Assembly: GCA_013396655.1 (NCBI GenBank)
Contig: WBMV01004887.1
Coordinates: forward strand, 315,978 to 379,977
DNA: 64,000 nucleotides
DNA from: Campylorhamphus procurvoides
Taxonomy: Eukaryota > Chordata > Aves > Passeriformes > Dendrocolaptidae
Reading direction: 5' to 3'
Below the pieces are notes generated by a model. The model was given only the letters and a program-made list of their open reading frames with translations. It made no database searches and was not told where the DNA came from. The stretch's first letter is position 1. Every line of letters starts with the position of its first letter. This document shows positions 23,915 to 35,000 of the stretch, piece by piece. The position numbers and the translations under genes were made by a program.

Positions 23915-26900
23915 AAAAAAAATGGTCTGGATTTTCTTCTTTGGGGAGGGATGGCTTTTTCAGCTTGGTTTTCTGCGAGAGCATTGACTCCTGTGCTTCT
24001 CCATGGCCAAGCTGGTGAGTTTAGTGATAGTTGGTGGCTTGAACGGTGGAAAGAGACCTAAAGAACTCCCCTTATTGAGGTGTTTCAGGGGGAGCTAATT
24101 GTTACTTGTTTTTCTTGGCCTAAGTTTCGAATCATACACAGCATCAAGTGTCTCTCACCTAATCAGTAGGAAAACATGAGGAACCTGTGACCATTGCTAA
24201 GCTGTCTGGTGTAGTGCACATTTTCAAAACAATCAAATTCTGGGAGACAAGCTCTCAGGGCACTGCTGACAGTGGGTGCCAGTGATTGGTAGCTCACCAC
24301 TAAAAAGGATGTCATTTCAACAGGCTCTGCAATAAAAATGAAACTCAAAATCCCATCCTGCACTAATGCTTAGATAAAGCTCCTTCTCATCCCTTTGTAA
24401 TGAGTCTGTCACTTGAGAACCTAAGTATCACATTCCCCTGTGGCATTTGAGGACAGTAAGGAGAGGCACATAATGGTGAACAGGATCTATCCAGTCCTCC
24501 AAACTATCTCCACTCTTGGGGACCCAACTCAACACACATTGCAGCTCCACATCAAAATATACACAAAACTGTTGATGGACTGACCCATCTGTTTCATGAT
24601 TAATCTTTGGACAAGACCCTTTGTACAGTCAGCTTTTTTGGGGTGGATGTGTTATGGAGATACTGTGCCCACAGAAAGGCAAATGTCTGTGTTGGCAACA
24701 GGTCGAGTTAAAAACGGGTGAGACAAGATCTTGCCAAAAGTGAACATTTCAGATGAAAAAGACTCTAACATTACTAGTTTGTTTGTGTTTTCTAATAATT
24801 TGAAATCTCTATAATTCTGCTTTCTGGTATTTCAAGCGCTTATGAGTCATCTTTTGAAGCTTCTCCCTGCAGCCATGAAATCCAAAAACATAATTCTATT
24901 ATAAAGTGCTTTTTTAAAAAAAAGTTTACATAATCTCAGGGCTTAAGGAGATGAGACTTTGTCTAGTATCAAGGAATTCAAATTATATATTTTGGTACAA
25001 CTGAAACAACCCCATTTCCCTCCCTCAAAGATCCAGCTGGGCTAAAGCTCTATATGAGCTCTGTTTTGCAGTGATATTTGGCTCTCTCTTGGGGGGATCA
25101 GCACCCCCTCATCATTCCCCCTTTCTCTGTAAGTAGCTCTCCACACTGGCTTTCCAGCACTCTAGAGGGTGCTGGGGGAAGGAAGCTGTTGTTTCCAGCT
25201 TTCCTTCCTTAATACTTGTTCTTTCTATTGCCTCATCTTGTTTCTTTCCCGTTCCAGCATGCCTGGAAACAGTGGCCTGCAGAGGAGTGCGGAGCATTAG
25301 GGCAGCTGTGTCTGTGGGAAGCATCAGGCTGAAGAGGTAGATGGGGAGACCTCGGGGTGGAGCTGCATGAGGGCTCACAACGCCACCCCCTCTACCACCC
25401 TCTGTCTGCTGTAGGAGTAGAGCCAGTTTGCCAAGCTGGCTCTGTCAGAGAGACCCTTCTTTTTTTCCATATTACCTCCTGCAAGCCTTGCCAAATATCA
25501 TGACTTTCCTTTCCAGCCCCAGCCTTCATTACCATTAAAACTAGGTGGAAAAAAAAATTCCTTAAACATATAATCAGTAGAGAGAAATTAAGTGATGTGA
25601 TGGTTTCTGCTGGTGATCTTGGATATGCTTCCTATGGTGTATGGTTTCCAAGCACCTGCAAGAGCACTGTGTCAGGGCTGCCCCAAGCTCCCTGCTCCCC
25701 CTAGCATGTTGTTCAGTCATGCTGTTCATCTTTTATCCAGCAGCCAAGCAGTGACCATGCTTCTTCCTTTCCTGCAGAGAAAACTCTGGTAAAAAACAGG
25801 AAGGCAGCAGTACAGCTTGACACCAGAAATACCATGTGTATAATCCCTAGGACTGGGGACAGAGAGAATATGAGAGTAATTACAAAAGGAGAGAGAGAGA
25901 AAAAGAGAGAGAGGAATGAAAAATGTGGAAATTTAATGTGAGAGAGGGAGCTGTATATCTGGTAGTCACTGAATCATATAATTAATTTATTTTTGCATGG
26001 ATGGTGAGGTTCAGTGACCAATATCCTGCATTCCTGGGGAGATTTTGGCTGCATAGGAATAAAGCATGGCAATTTCTGAGAGGATTTACAGAAATAAGAG
26101 GCATAAGTGAAAGATAAAATAAGGTTGATCAGTACAGCCAACAAAAACTCAGTGCAGTATTTCATCTTCCAAGTGCTGCATAAAGCTTTTGGTCTCTATG
26201 AGGAGACCACCAGCTTCAGTAGCACTTTCCTTTGGAGGACTGTGAAATGCTGGACAAACTTGCATTTAACACTGCAAATGGCCTTGTTTGCTAAACCTTA
26301 CTATTCTCTTTTTTTCCAGGCCAAGTAGTTAATTGCCTCACTCAAGGTCAGGGCAGAAGCTCAGTGACAGAACTACAGGACTATCCAGGCAGAATTTGGC
26401 ACAAGTAATTTCACCAAGAAAAAAACGTGCTTGGCACCAGATCTGTGTTCTAGCCCAAACTAGCAGAAAAAAAATGAACCAGAATGACAAAGATTAGTGA
26501 CTATGAGCTGAAGCCAGATATTTAAATTAGGAGCAGGACACATTTTTAACTGCAAGAGGTGACAAGCCATTGTACAAACAAGGAAAGTGGCAGCTTTTCT
26601 ATCTTGTATCTTTGGGAAAGTTGTTTTGCTCTCTCACTGAGTTCACATTCTGCCTTATCGCACTCTCACACAGATTCTGCTTTTTTTGGTCTCAAAAGCA
26701 CTCACTTATGGATAGAAGAAGACAGAAATGACGCTGAAATTCCCAGTCCTCTAATGCAATACACACTGACAGTCTCTGAGCACACCCAAAGCCTTGCTGA
26801 TTTCAGTGGTGCTTTGAGCAAGGACAGGGTCTGACTGCGCATCAAGGTGCATGACTGCAACCTTCAATGGCATTAAATAACCATAAGCTGCTGCTGCTGC

Positions 26901-28250
26901 TGCAATGCTGAAAAAGTGTCATCGCGTTTTAAGGCAAAGACACTTGCCTGTAGCTTTTTAATGACATGGACAATGCTGTGCTGTGCATTTTTCTACAGCA
27001 CCGGGAATTCTTCTTGATACTGGTAAGAAAATATATCTTGGTCAGCGCTAAATCTGTCCATCCTACTTTTAATATAGATTTGAGACCCATTCCTATAATT
27101 ATTTGTACCTATTCACAGCTTTATTCACAGGAATACATCAGTGGGACCAAGCTTATATAGAAACCTAAACATGAGGAAACTTGTTTGTAGACCGGGGTTC
27201 TAAATTTAGCATTTTCTTCTATCTTTGCCCAATATAACCTTTAAAAAAAGTAAGTGTATATCTAACTCTGCTTGAATGGCTGTGTATTCTGAGCCTTGTG
27301 TGAAAGGGAAGGATCTTGTAACCTTTGTATATTTGGAAGAAAGAGATATAACAAAACAATAGACAGAGGATTTACAGGAAAGGAAGCTTGAATCCTCTGG
27401 CAGAATCCCCAGCAGCAAAACCCATCATTCCATGGAATGAGGTTAATTAACTGGCAATTATTTCTGAAGCGCATCTGAATCAAATATATCTGCCACAAAG
27501 ATATCATTAAAAGAGTATCAAGCCACTGCTGGAAAGTCGTGACTACTTAACGCTCCAACCCTCACCACTGCACTGCTACCCATGACTGAAACTGCACGTC
27601 TCTCATGCTGGAGCCCCTTCAGCCACGATTCACACAGGGAAACACACTCTTCCCCAAGCCCCCTCTGCCACAGCCTGACTGGCGGCCAATGCCACTCACA
27701 CTCCTGGAGGGCTCTTCCGCTAACTTATAATGCTAAGAAAGTGGTGAGAATGAATATTGTGTCTTCCCTCCTGCTCCCACTGAGCTGATTCAGTGGAAAC
27801 AGCCTCGTCTGCCCAGAAAGGGTTTTAAAGGAGAGCAACATCAGTGGTTTCTGGTTTTGTCTGTGTTGTTCAGGGAGGCACACAAGTGATTTTACTGTTG
27901 TGCCTGACTCAAGACCACCAAGAACTGCTCCAAAGTGCGGAGGATATTGAGAACCACCTGTCAGCTGGTTTAGACACCTTCCTATCGCTGCTCTGAGGGC
28001 ATGGTCCAACTACGTCCTTGTTATTTATGGCCTGCAAAAGAAGGTGGGAAAGGGCAGGAGACTGATTCAAAGCTGAGACACATGGAGGCCTCCTGTGGCA
28101 TCTATGGAGCAGGATGCCGCTAAGTGCTGGTACCTGGGCTGGGTCTTCCCTAGAGGTTGTTGGGAACATGATGAACTGCTAAGAAAGCCATTTTAACACC
28201 AGGCTCCCCAGGGCTCTCTGGACCCCGTTCCACAGCATCCAGGATTCACA
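23915..28250. other. Intergenic region SYNGR1-TAB1
   Basis: About 4.3 kb between the SYNGR1 polyadenylation signal and the CR1 at the TAB1 promoter. No gene, RNA or large repeat is recognised. It holds a short (GA)n tract at 25888-25914 and a (CTG)5 at about 26888. Confidence 0.65.
25888..25914. repeat. (GA)n purine tract
   Basis: Interrupted GA dinucleotide repeat, all purine on the + strand. Confidence 0.8.
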
Positions 28251-28254
28251 CTGC

Positions 28255-28748
28255 CAATTGTAGCTCGAGTACGGCATTCTGCTTTGGGCCCCTCACTTTA
28301 AAATGGACACTGATGTGCTGAAGCATGTCCAGCAAAGGGCAACAAGGCTCTTGAAAGGTCTAGAAAACACATCTTACAAGGAATGGCTGAGTGTATTTAG
28401 CCTCGGGGAGGCTCAGGGGGGATCTCTTCGCTCTCTGCAACTCCCTGAAAAGAGTAGTGAGGACGGGACAGTCTCTTCTACCATGCCTGCAGTGAGAGGA
28501 CTGGAGAAAATGGCCTTAAGGTGAGACAGAGGAGATTCAGATTAGATATTAGAAAAGTTTTTCCCTGTTATGGTGGCCAGACGTTGGAATAGGTTGCCTG
28601 GGGAGGTGGTGGAGTCACCACCCTTGGGGGTGTTTGAGGGGTCCGGAGCCGGTGATGTGGTTTAGGGGTGACAGCGATATTCAGGGTCGGTCTGGATGAT
28701 ATTACAGGTCTCTTCCAAGTCTCTTCCAGCCTTGATGGTTCTATTATT
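28255..28748 (+). mobile_element. CR1 LINE 3' region next to TAB1 promoter
   Basis: A longer 5'-truncated CR1 copy in the + orientation. Recognisable blocks are 'cattctgctttgggcccctc', 'catgtccagcaaagggcaac', 'attcagattagatattagaa', 'ttgcctggggaggtggtgga' and 'ggtctggatgatattacagg'. It ends in a short decayed tail, 'gatggttctattattcc'. Its 3' end lies only about 260 bases upstream of the TAB1 start codon. Confidence 0.9.
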
Positions 28749-28949
28749 CCACGACCCTCACAACCCTGCCCCTCTCCCCTCGCCCTCCACACACACGCCG
28801 GCACCGGCGGCTTCTCTCCCACACCACCGAGGGTAAGACACGGGGACTGCGGCCCTCCCCGTGTCCAGGAAGGCAGGTGTGCCCCCAGGTCACGGTCGGG
28901 CCCCCCGGTGTCCCCTCAGGCTGAGGGCGGCACCGCCTCACGCGGGGGG

Positions 28950-29002
28950 CGGGCCGGGCCGGGCCGGGCCGAGCGGGAGGCGGTGGCTGCTGCTGCTGCT
29001 GC
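28950..29002 (+). repeat. (GGGCC)n and (CTG)n next to TAB1 start
   Basis: Four tandem GGGCC-type units (about 28951-28970), followed after a short GC-rich spacer by about five CTG/GCT triplets that end three bases before the start codon. Whether either lies in the mRNA depends on the unknown transcription start. Confidence 0.85.
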
Positions 29003-29013
29003 AAGATGGCGGC
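29002..29013 (+). promoter_or_regulatory. TAB1: TISU / YY1 element over the TAB1 start codon
   Basis: CAAGATGGCGGC matches the published TISU consensus SAASATGGCGGC at every position and contains the YY1 core. TISU elements act both as YY1-dependent promoter elements and as start sites on mRNAs with very short 5' UTRs. It fixes 29006 as the start codon and suggests transcription begins only a few to a few tens of bases upstream. Confidence 0.8.
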
Positions 29014-29038
29014 GCAGAGGAGGAGTCTGCTGCAGAGT
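29006..29038 (+). CDS. TAB1: TAB1 exon 1
   Basis: Encodes MAAQRRSLLQS; donor GTGAGT at 29039. Only 11 codons, in the CpG island. Confidence 0.95.
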
Positions 29039-32000
29039 GTGAGTGCCACCCTCCTGCCTGCCCTCCTTCCCTCCTTCGTTCCCCCGCCGCGCACACGCGA
29101 CCCCCAGGTGCGAGCGCCGGTGTCTCCGGGCCTCGCCCTCACCCGCCCCCTCGGGCTGCCGTGTGGGAAGCGGGGCTCCCCCCTCCGCGGCCCCGCGGGT
29201 TGCTGCCCTCCGGCCCCCCGTGCCGCCTCAGGGCAGGGGGTCCCGGCGTGTGGGGGGCCCTGCGAGGCCCGCGGTCCGCACCCTGGGCTGCCCCGCCGCT
29301 CTGCAGCGCTGCGGGGGCACGGGGCGCTGCGGGGCCGTGCCGGGGCTGCGGGCTCAGGGGTGCCCGGTGTGTGAGGGGGCAGCTGGCGGCTGCAGGCCGT
29401 GAGGGACATGGCGGCCCCGGGGGTGGCTCCCTCACACCTGGCTGCAGCAGCGGGCCCCGGCCCCCTAGTCCTGCCGGAGTGCTCCAGCCTTCCTGTGTTC
29501 CTGTGCCGCGGATGTGTGAGGGTCTGCTTCACCACAGGAATGGCAGTGCTGTATCGAGCGTAAAACTCACATGCAGGTTTAACTTAAGGTTTTCTTGTTA
29601 GCAAGAGCCGAAGTGCAACCAGAGTGCAGTTTCAGAGGGAAGGGAGGTGGTCCTCTTATGTAGCACGGGAATATGAAGTTACTGGCTGAGGTGGTGTGCT
29701 GCCCTGTTGCAAAGGGAGAGGGGCTGAGGAGAGGTGGGGAGGACTTGTAACCTGTACTGGACCTGGAGCCTCACTTCAATCTGCTCTGGTCTCTTTCCTC
29801 TTCCTGTCTCCCAGGAACAGCAGCCCAGTTGGACAGATGATTTACCATCCTGTCATCTCTCCGGGGTGGGCTCTGCTCCAAACCGTTCCTACAGTGCAGA
29901 TGGCAAGGGGACAGAGGGTCACCCCTTGGAGGATAACTGGTTAAAATTCAGGTAAGTGGGTTGCACCTGTGACACAGACTCCTGCAGGCACAAGGGCAGG
30001 TAAAAGTGGTATTTAGTTAGTCACACAGGACTCAGAAGAAGAGGGTGGGGCCTGAGTATGCAGGAGGTGTCTGGGGCAACTTGTTGCTTGTGTCTGTGTC
30101 TTAAAGACACCTGTGACCTCTTTGCTTCTGCCCTCTTGGTAGGAGCGAGAACAACTGCTACCTCTATGGTGTCTTTAATGGCTATGATGGCAACCGTGTC
30201 ACCAACTTTGTGGGTCAGAGGCTCTCTGCAGAATTGCTGCTGGGCCAGCTACATGCAGATCACAGTGATGCTGACGTGCGTCGAGTTCTGCTGCAGGTAA
30301 AGAAGCTTTGAGTGGGAATGGCTCCTGCTTTTCACACTACCCACCTTCTCTTTTTGCCGTCAGGGGAGCAGCATCTGGCTTCTGTGTGGGTTGGAAACAT
30401 CTGCCGATGGTTGCAATTGCACTCATCCTAAGCATCTGTAGTGCTTTGTTTCACTCCCACCTCGTACCCATCTGTCCCTCTGGCTCCATCAGCACAGTGC
30501 TGAGAGCTCTCTGGGAAGCTGCAGCTACTCTTCCCTGGACATGTAGGAACAAGTCAGCCTGTGAAGATGATGATAATGAGTGAAAGGGAGAAGTTAATGT
30601 GTGGGGAGATGGATTTGTGAGTGCACTTTCGTGAGTGACAGGCAAGTTCTTATAATCAACACACAAGATCAGATAGGTCTCTGACATTGGTGTGGATGTA
30701 ATTTTTATGGTTTTGAGTTGTTGCAGGTTGTTTTTACAAGCTGTTAACTAGTTGTACTGAAACAATTGTGTTTCACTGTGATGTAGTGATCCTTGAATGT
30801 CTGTGTACACTGTGATCATCTGCTCTTATGAGCCAGTCTTAGATAGGTGGGGATGGGTAGCTTCAAAGGTCTGTAGGCATGGAATAAGAGCTTAGTTTCT
30901 CTTTATGGCGTTTTTTAGGCTTTTGATGTGGTGGAAAGAAGTTTCCTGGAGTCCATTGATGATGCTTTGGCAGAGAAGGCCAGCCTGCAGTCCCAGCTAC
31001 CAGAGGTAATGTAACCTTAAGAGCAGAGATTGCTGGAGGTCCCACCCTCCTGATTGCTGAATAAGGTTTGAGCATTTGTTGGTATGTTCAAGGGAGTCTG
31101 TGAGTGAAAACTACTTCTTTATGGTTCTCTTCTGGGAGCTTGCATGAAGTGAAGCAAGTGCCTTGGTCCATTTCCTCAGAGTTCCCGCTGTTCATACTGA
31201 CACTACTTAGACCCATCACTGGTTGTCTGAATAAGGATCTGAGTGTATCATGGAGAGCAGTTCAGGCTGTACATGTGGCTCTTCCACGACAAAGCCATAT
31301 AACGCAGATGAGGGGCAAGGCCTCAAATTTGCATGGCATCTGGGCAAATGTGGATTCCGTTCTTCAGGTGTATCAGACTGTCCTCTCCAGAACCTTATTG
31401 AAGCCGTGTCATTTGCTAGGAGTGAATAACAGATTAGATGTCATGCACAAGCTTGACACAAGGCTAAGACATGTCAAGTCCCCTCCCTACAGAATTTTTA
31501 TTTCAGCTGTGATTTCTGTGTTATGGACTGTGTGTTGAAGCATCCCCCTCATTTTGGGTTCCAGGGTGTCCCTCACCACCAGCTCCCTTCTCAGTACCAG
31601 AAGATTGTGGAGAGATTGAAGGTTGTAGAGCAGGAGATCTCTGGAGGAGCCATGGCTATTGTGGCTGTCGTTCTCAACAACAAGCTGTACATCGCCAATG
31701 TAGGTGAGTTGGTTTTGTCAGTGGCTCAGTCTCTGCATTCCTGAGGATGGCAGCTGTTGTAGGAAGTAAAAGAAATTTCAGTGTTGGGGGACAGTTTTCT
31801 TTGGTCTGTGGCCAAGCAGTGATATGCTTGTTACTTATAGGAGCACTTGAAATCAGCCTGGCTCTTTATCCCTGCAGATGTTGGCTGATGCAGTGTCTAT
31901 GACCAAAGAACAGAGGGAAAATGGGTTGAGAGAAGTGCAGGTTCACTGAGAAATAGACAACTTTCTTGTGAAATGCTGGCTCAGGTCTGATCAAGAGCTG

Positions 32001-35000
32001 CATAGCAGCCCTACTGTGCTGCTAGCAAGACTACTTTTTGGAGGTCATGATGAGACAGTACATGAGCCTTTCTCTTATTTTCTGTCTCTATTTCCCTCAT
32101 TGTTCCTTTGTCTGGATATGTTCTTCCTCCTAATGGCAGAGCTATCTGGTGCCTCATCTCGCTGCTCCCACTGCAGGTACCAATCGGGCACTGCTATGCA
32201 AGTCCACGGTGGATGGGCTGCAGGTGACTCAGCTCAATGTGGACCATACAACAGAGAATGAGGATGAACTTTTTCGCTTCTCTCAGCTGGGTGAGTTTTG
32301 GGTTTCATGTTCTTAGTGGAGAACATCACGTGACTCCACTTATCTGGGGCACCAAGAATGACTCAAGCCACTGGAAACAATAAATAACCACACAAAGAAG
32401 CTCTCTACGTTTTCAGATGACAGGTTCAGTGCCTTTTTTTTATACTTTTATAGCCATTCTGATGCTACAGAGGGAGTAAGCTCAGCTCACTGACGTAGCA
32501 GAAAACTACCGTTTTGTTTCAAGTTTCGAGTGTTAGTTTTGCATCCCACTGCCAAACTGGCATTGATTTGCCCTCCAGCTGTCAATAGGAAGACAGGAGT
32601 TGGAAGTGGAAGGGTGGAGGGTGGAAGTGAGGTGGACAATATATGACTGTTTCTGGGGAGGCAAAGCACAGTTAAGCTGGGTGATGATTCTGTGTGATGC
32701 TGCACCCTCAGGATGGTACATTTCAATAGGCCTTTGTACAAGCTGCTGGTGCAAAAAAGCAGCTTCACTTCACACAGAACCAGGCCAAGCACTGGCATTT
32801 ACTGCTCTCACATCAGTAACTATTGAACTCTTAATGCTGACATTTTGCTTTAGGCAATTTCCCTTTTCCTTTACAGTGTTTGACATGTTTTCTTTCCTGG
32901 TCTAGACCTAACCCAGTCCACTTGTGTGATTGCTAGTACCATATTCTTCTTATTGAGATACTTAGGTCCTGTGCTTCTATTTAGGTAGATCTGAGGCTGG
33001 CATTCTTACGTTTGCTTCATCTGACAAATATATTCTTACCTGGTGAGGCTGTTGATGTGGTAATTTCTGCTGCTAGGTCTTGTTTTATTCTACTTCTCTT
33101 TAATTTCCTCATTTACTACTATTCCTGTACTAGGGATATGTGCTGTGAAACAGAAGATTGAATACAAGAATCCAGGGAAAGAGACCTTTTGACTACATTT
33201 CTGCTGCCAAAAATGCAGAATTTAGCTGCAGTCCATAGGAGAATGGGGATCAGTTAGATACACTGACCTTAACTTGGCACAGCAGTGGCATTCCTGCTTG
33301 CAGTCTCAGTAGAAGGAAGAGCCTGTGGAACAGGACAGTGTGCACAAGCTGTTTTGAGGGCCCAGAGGAGGTGGTTGTAGGACTAAGTTGAAGTGCAGTG
33401 ATAAGAGGTAGTGATGATAGCCTTTGTCATGATGGTGCCTGCGTCACCCCTCTCTTGGGGAAGGAAGGGAGTGGTATTGTGCCTTTGTGGCTCTTCATCC
33501 AGCACATTGCAGCTTGTTCAGTTCTCTGTGAGAGTTGCTGTGATTTAGACACAACCTCTCTGGCGTGCTCTGAGCCTCCCTGTGTTTGTGTCTGTCAATG
33601 GCATGTACCCCCCTGCCAGGAGCTGGCAAATGAGCCAGGCCGTGTTGATGACTCAGCTGTGGTCTGCAGCAGATGGAGGAGTTGTGTCTTACTGCTGGGG
33701 TAGGTGTGGAGCCATCTGTACACCGAGGCTGGGTTTGACTCAAAGGGAGAGTTTCACTTGGACCCCTGCCTTCACCTTGTACTGAGCACAGTCATCCCTA
33801 GATGAAATCTTAATGTTTTCTGCCTGTTAGCTCTAGGTATAACCACAAAAGGGAGGTTGCCAGGTAAGTGGCTCTGAGTCCTGCCTCAAACAGTAGCTGC
33901 ACCCAGATGGTCTCTGTTAGAACCTTCGTCAGGATGAGATTGCTACATAGCCCCTGCCAGGGTATATCCCCTTAAATTTGTAAATACTTGTTTGGTCGTT
34001 TTTCTTATTTTGGGAGTAGTGCCCACATCAGTTTGAGCATATTCAGTGCCTCTTGTAGACCAAGTTGGAAGGGACCACAGCAGGTCATCTGGCTCAAGTC
34101 GGGTTATCCCAGAGCACATTGCACAGGATTGTCTCCAGGTGGTTCTTGAATATCTTCAGTGAGGGAGACTCCACAACTTCTCTCTACGGTCTAGGCTATT
34201 AGTGTCATATGGAGCTTAGGAACAGGGATCAATAAGAGGCAGAAACAAAAGCAGAACCCTTCACATATGTTATTCTCCTTCCTGCCTTCTCCTCCGATCA
34301 CATGGTCCAGAGCTGACAGCTGCAGATGTTCCCCTGGCTTTTTGGTGAATGCCTGTGCACCCAGGCCAGCTGCTGCTGGTGGCTTTGGACCAGGATGTGG
34401 GCTTTGTTTCAGGGCCAACTGTTGCATTGAGAGTGTGCTTGTTGGGCCGTGTGCATCTTGCTCCTTGCTCCTTCCCAGATCCCAACTAATGAAAAGGTGT
34501 CCCTTGGAACACGGCAAACTGCTATTCCTTTTCTCCCTGTGTGGCTCCTGATGAATCTTCAGCATCTTGTTTTGTGTTACAGTTCTATTTAGCTGTGGAT
34601 ATTCTTTTCTCAGAGGAAGTTCTGCAAGTTTCATAAAGTTAATTGAACATTTTTGGTTTTCAATCTGGCAGGCTTGGATGCAGGGAAAATAAAACAAGTG
34701 GGAACTATTCGTGGGCAGGAAAGCACTCGGCGCATTGGAGATTACAAAGTCAAATACGGCTATACTGACATTGAACTGCTCAGGTCAGCAAAACTCAACT
34801 GTGCGGTTCCAAGCCCTCCATTTCTTCATGATCCCTCCATTCTGACCTTCTGTATCACTATTAAATGCTAAATAACATGTCTCTTTCCAGTGCTGCTAAA
34901 TCTAAGCCCATCATAGCAGAGCCTGAAATCCATGGAGGACACACACTGGATGGGGTGACAGGCTTCCTGGTGCTCATGTCTGAAGGGCTCTACAAAGCAC

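Larger units (their letters stand above)
28780..29470 (+). promoter_or_regulatory. TAB1: TAB1 CpG island / promoter
   Basis: A strongly GC- and CpG-rich block covering the TAB1 start and the first half of intron 1. It includes GGGCC tandem units at about 28951-28970 and a CTG-repeat at 28987-29002. No TATA box is evident, which fits a CpG-island promoter. Long open frames on both strands here are a by-product of the base composition. Confidence 0.75.

Noticed and set aside
28744..29601. Overlapping long frames on both strands (263 codons on -, 246 on +)
   Set aside because: They lie in the TAB1 CpG island, where stop codons are rare because of base composition. They overlap TAB1 exon 1 in other frames, and their products are Pro/Arg/Gly-rich low complexity.
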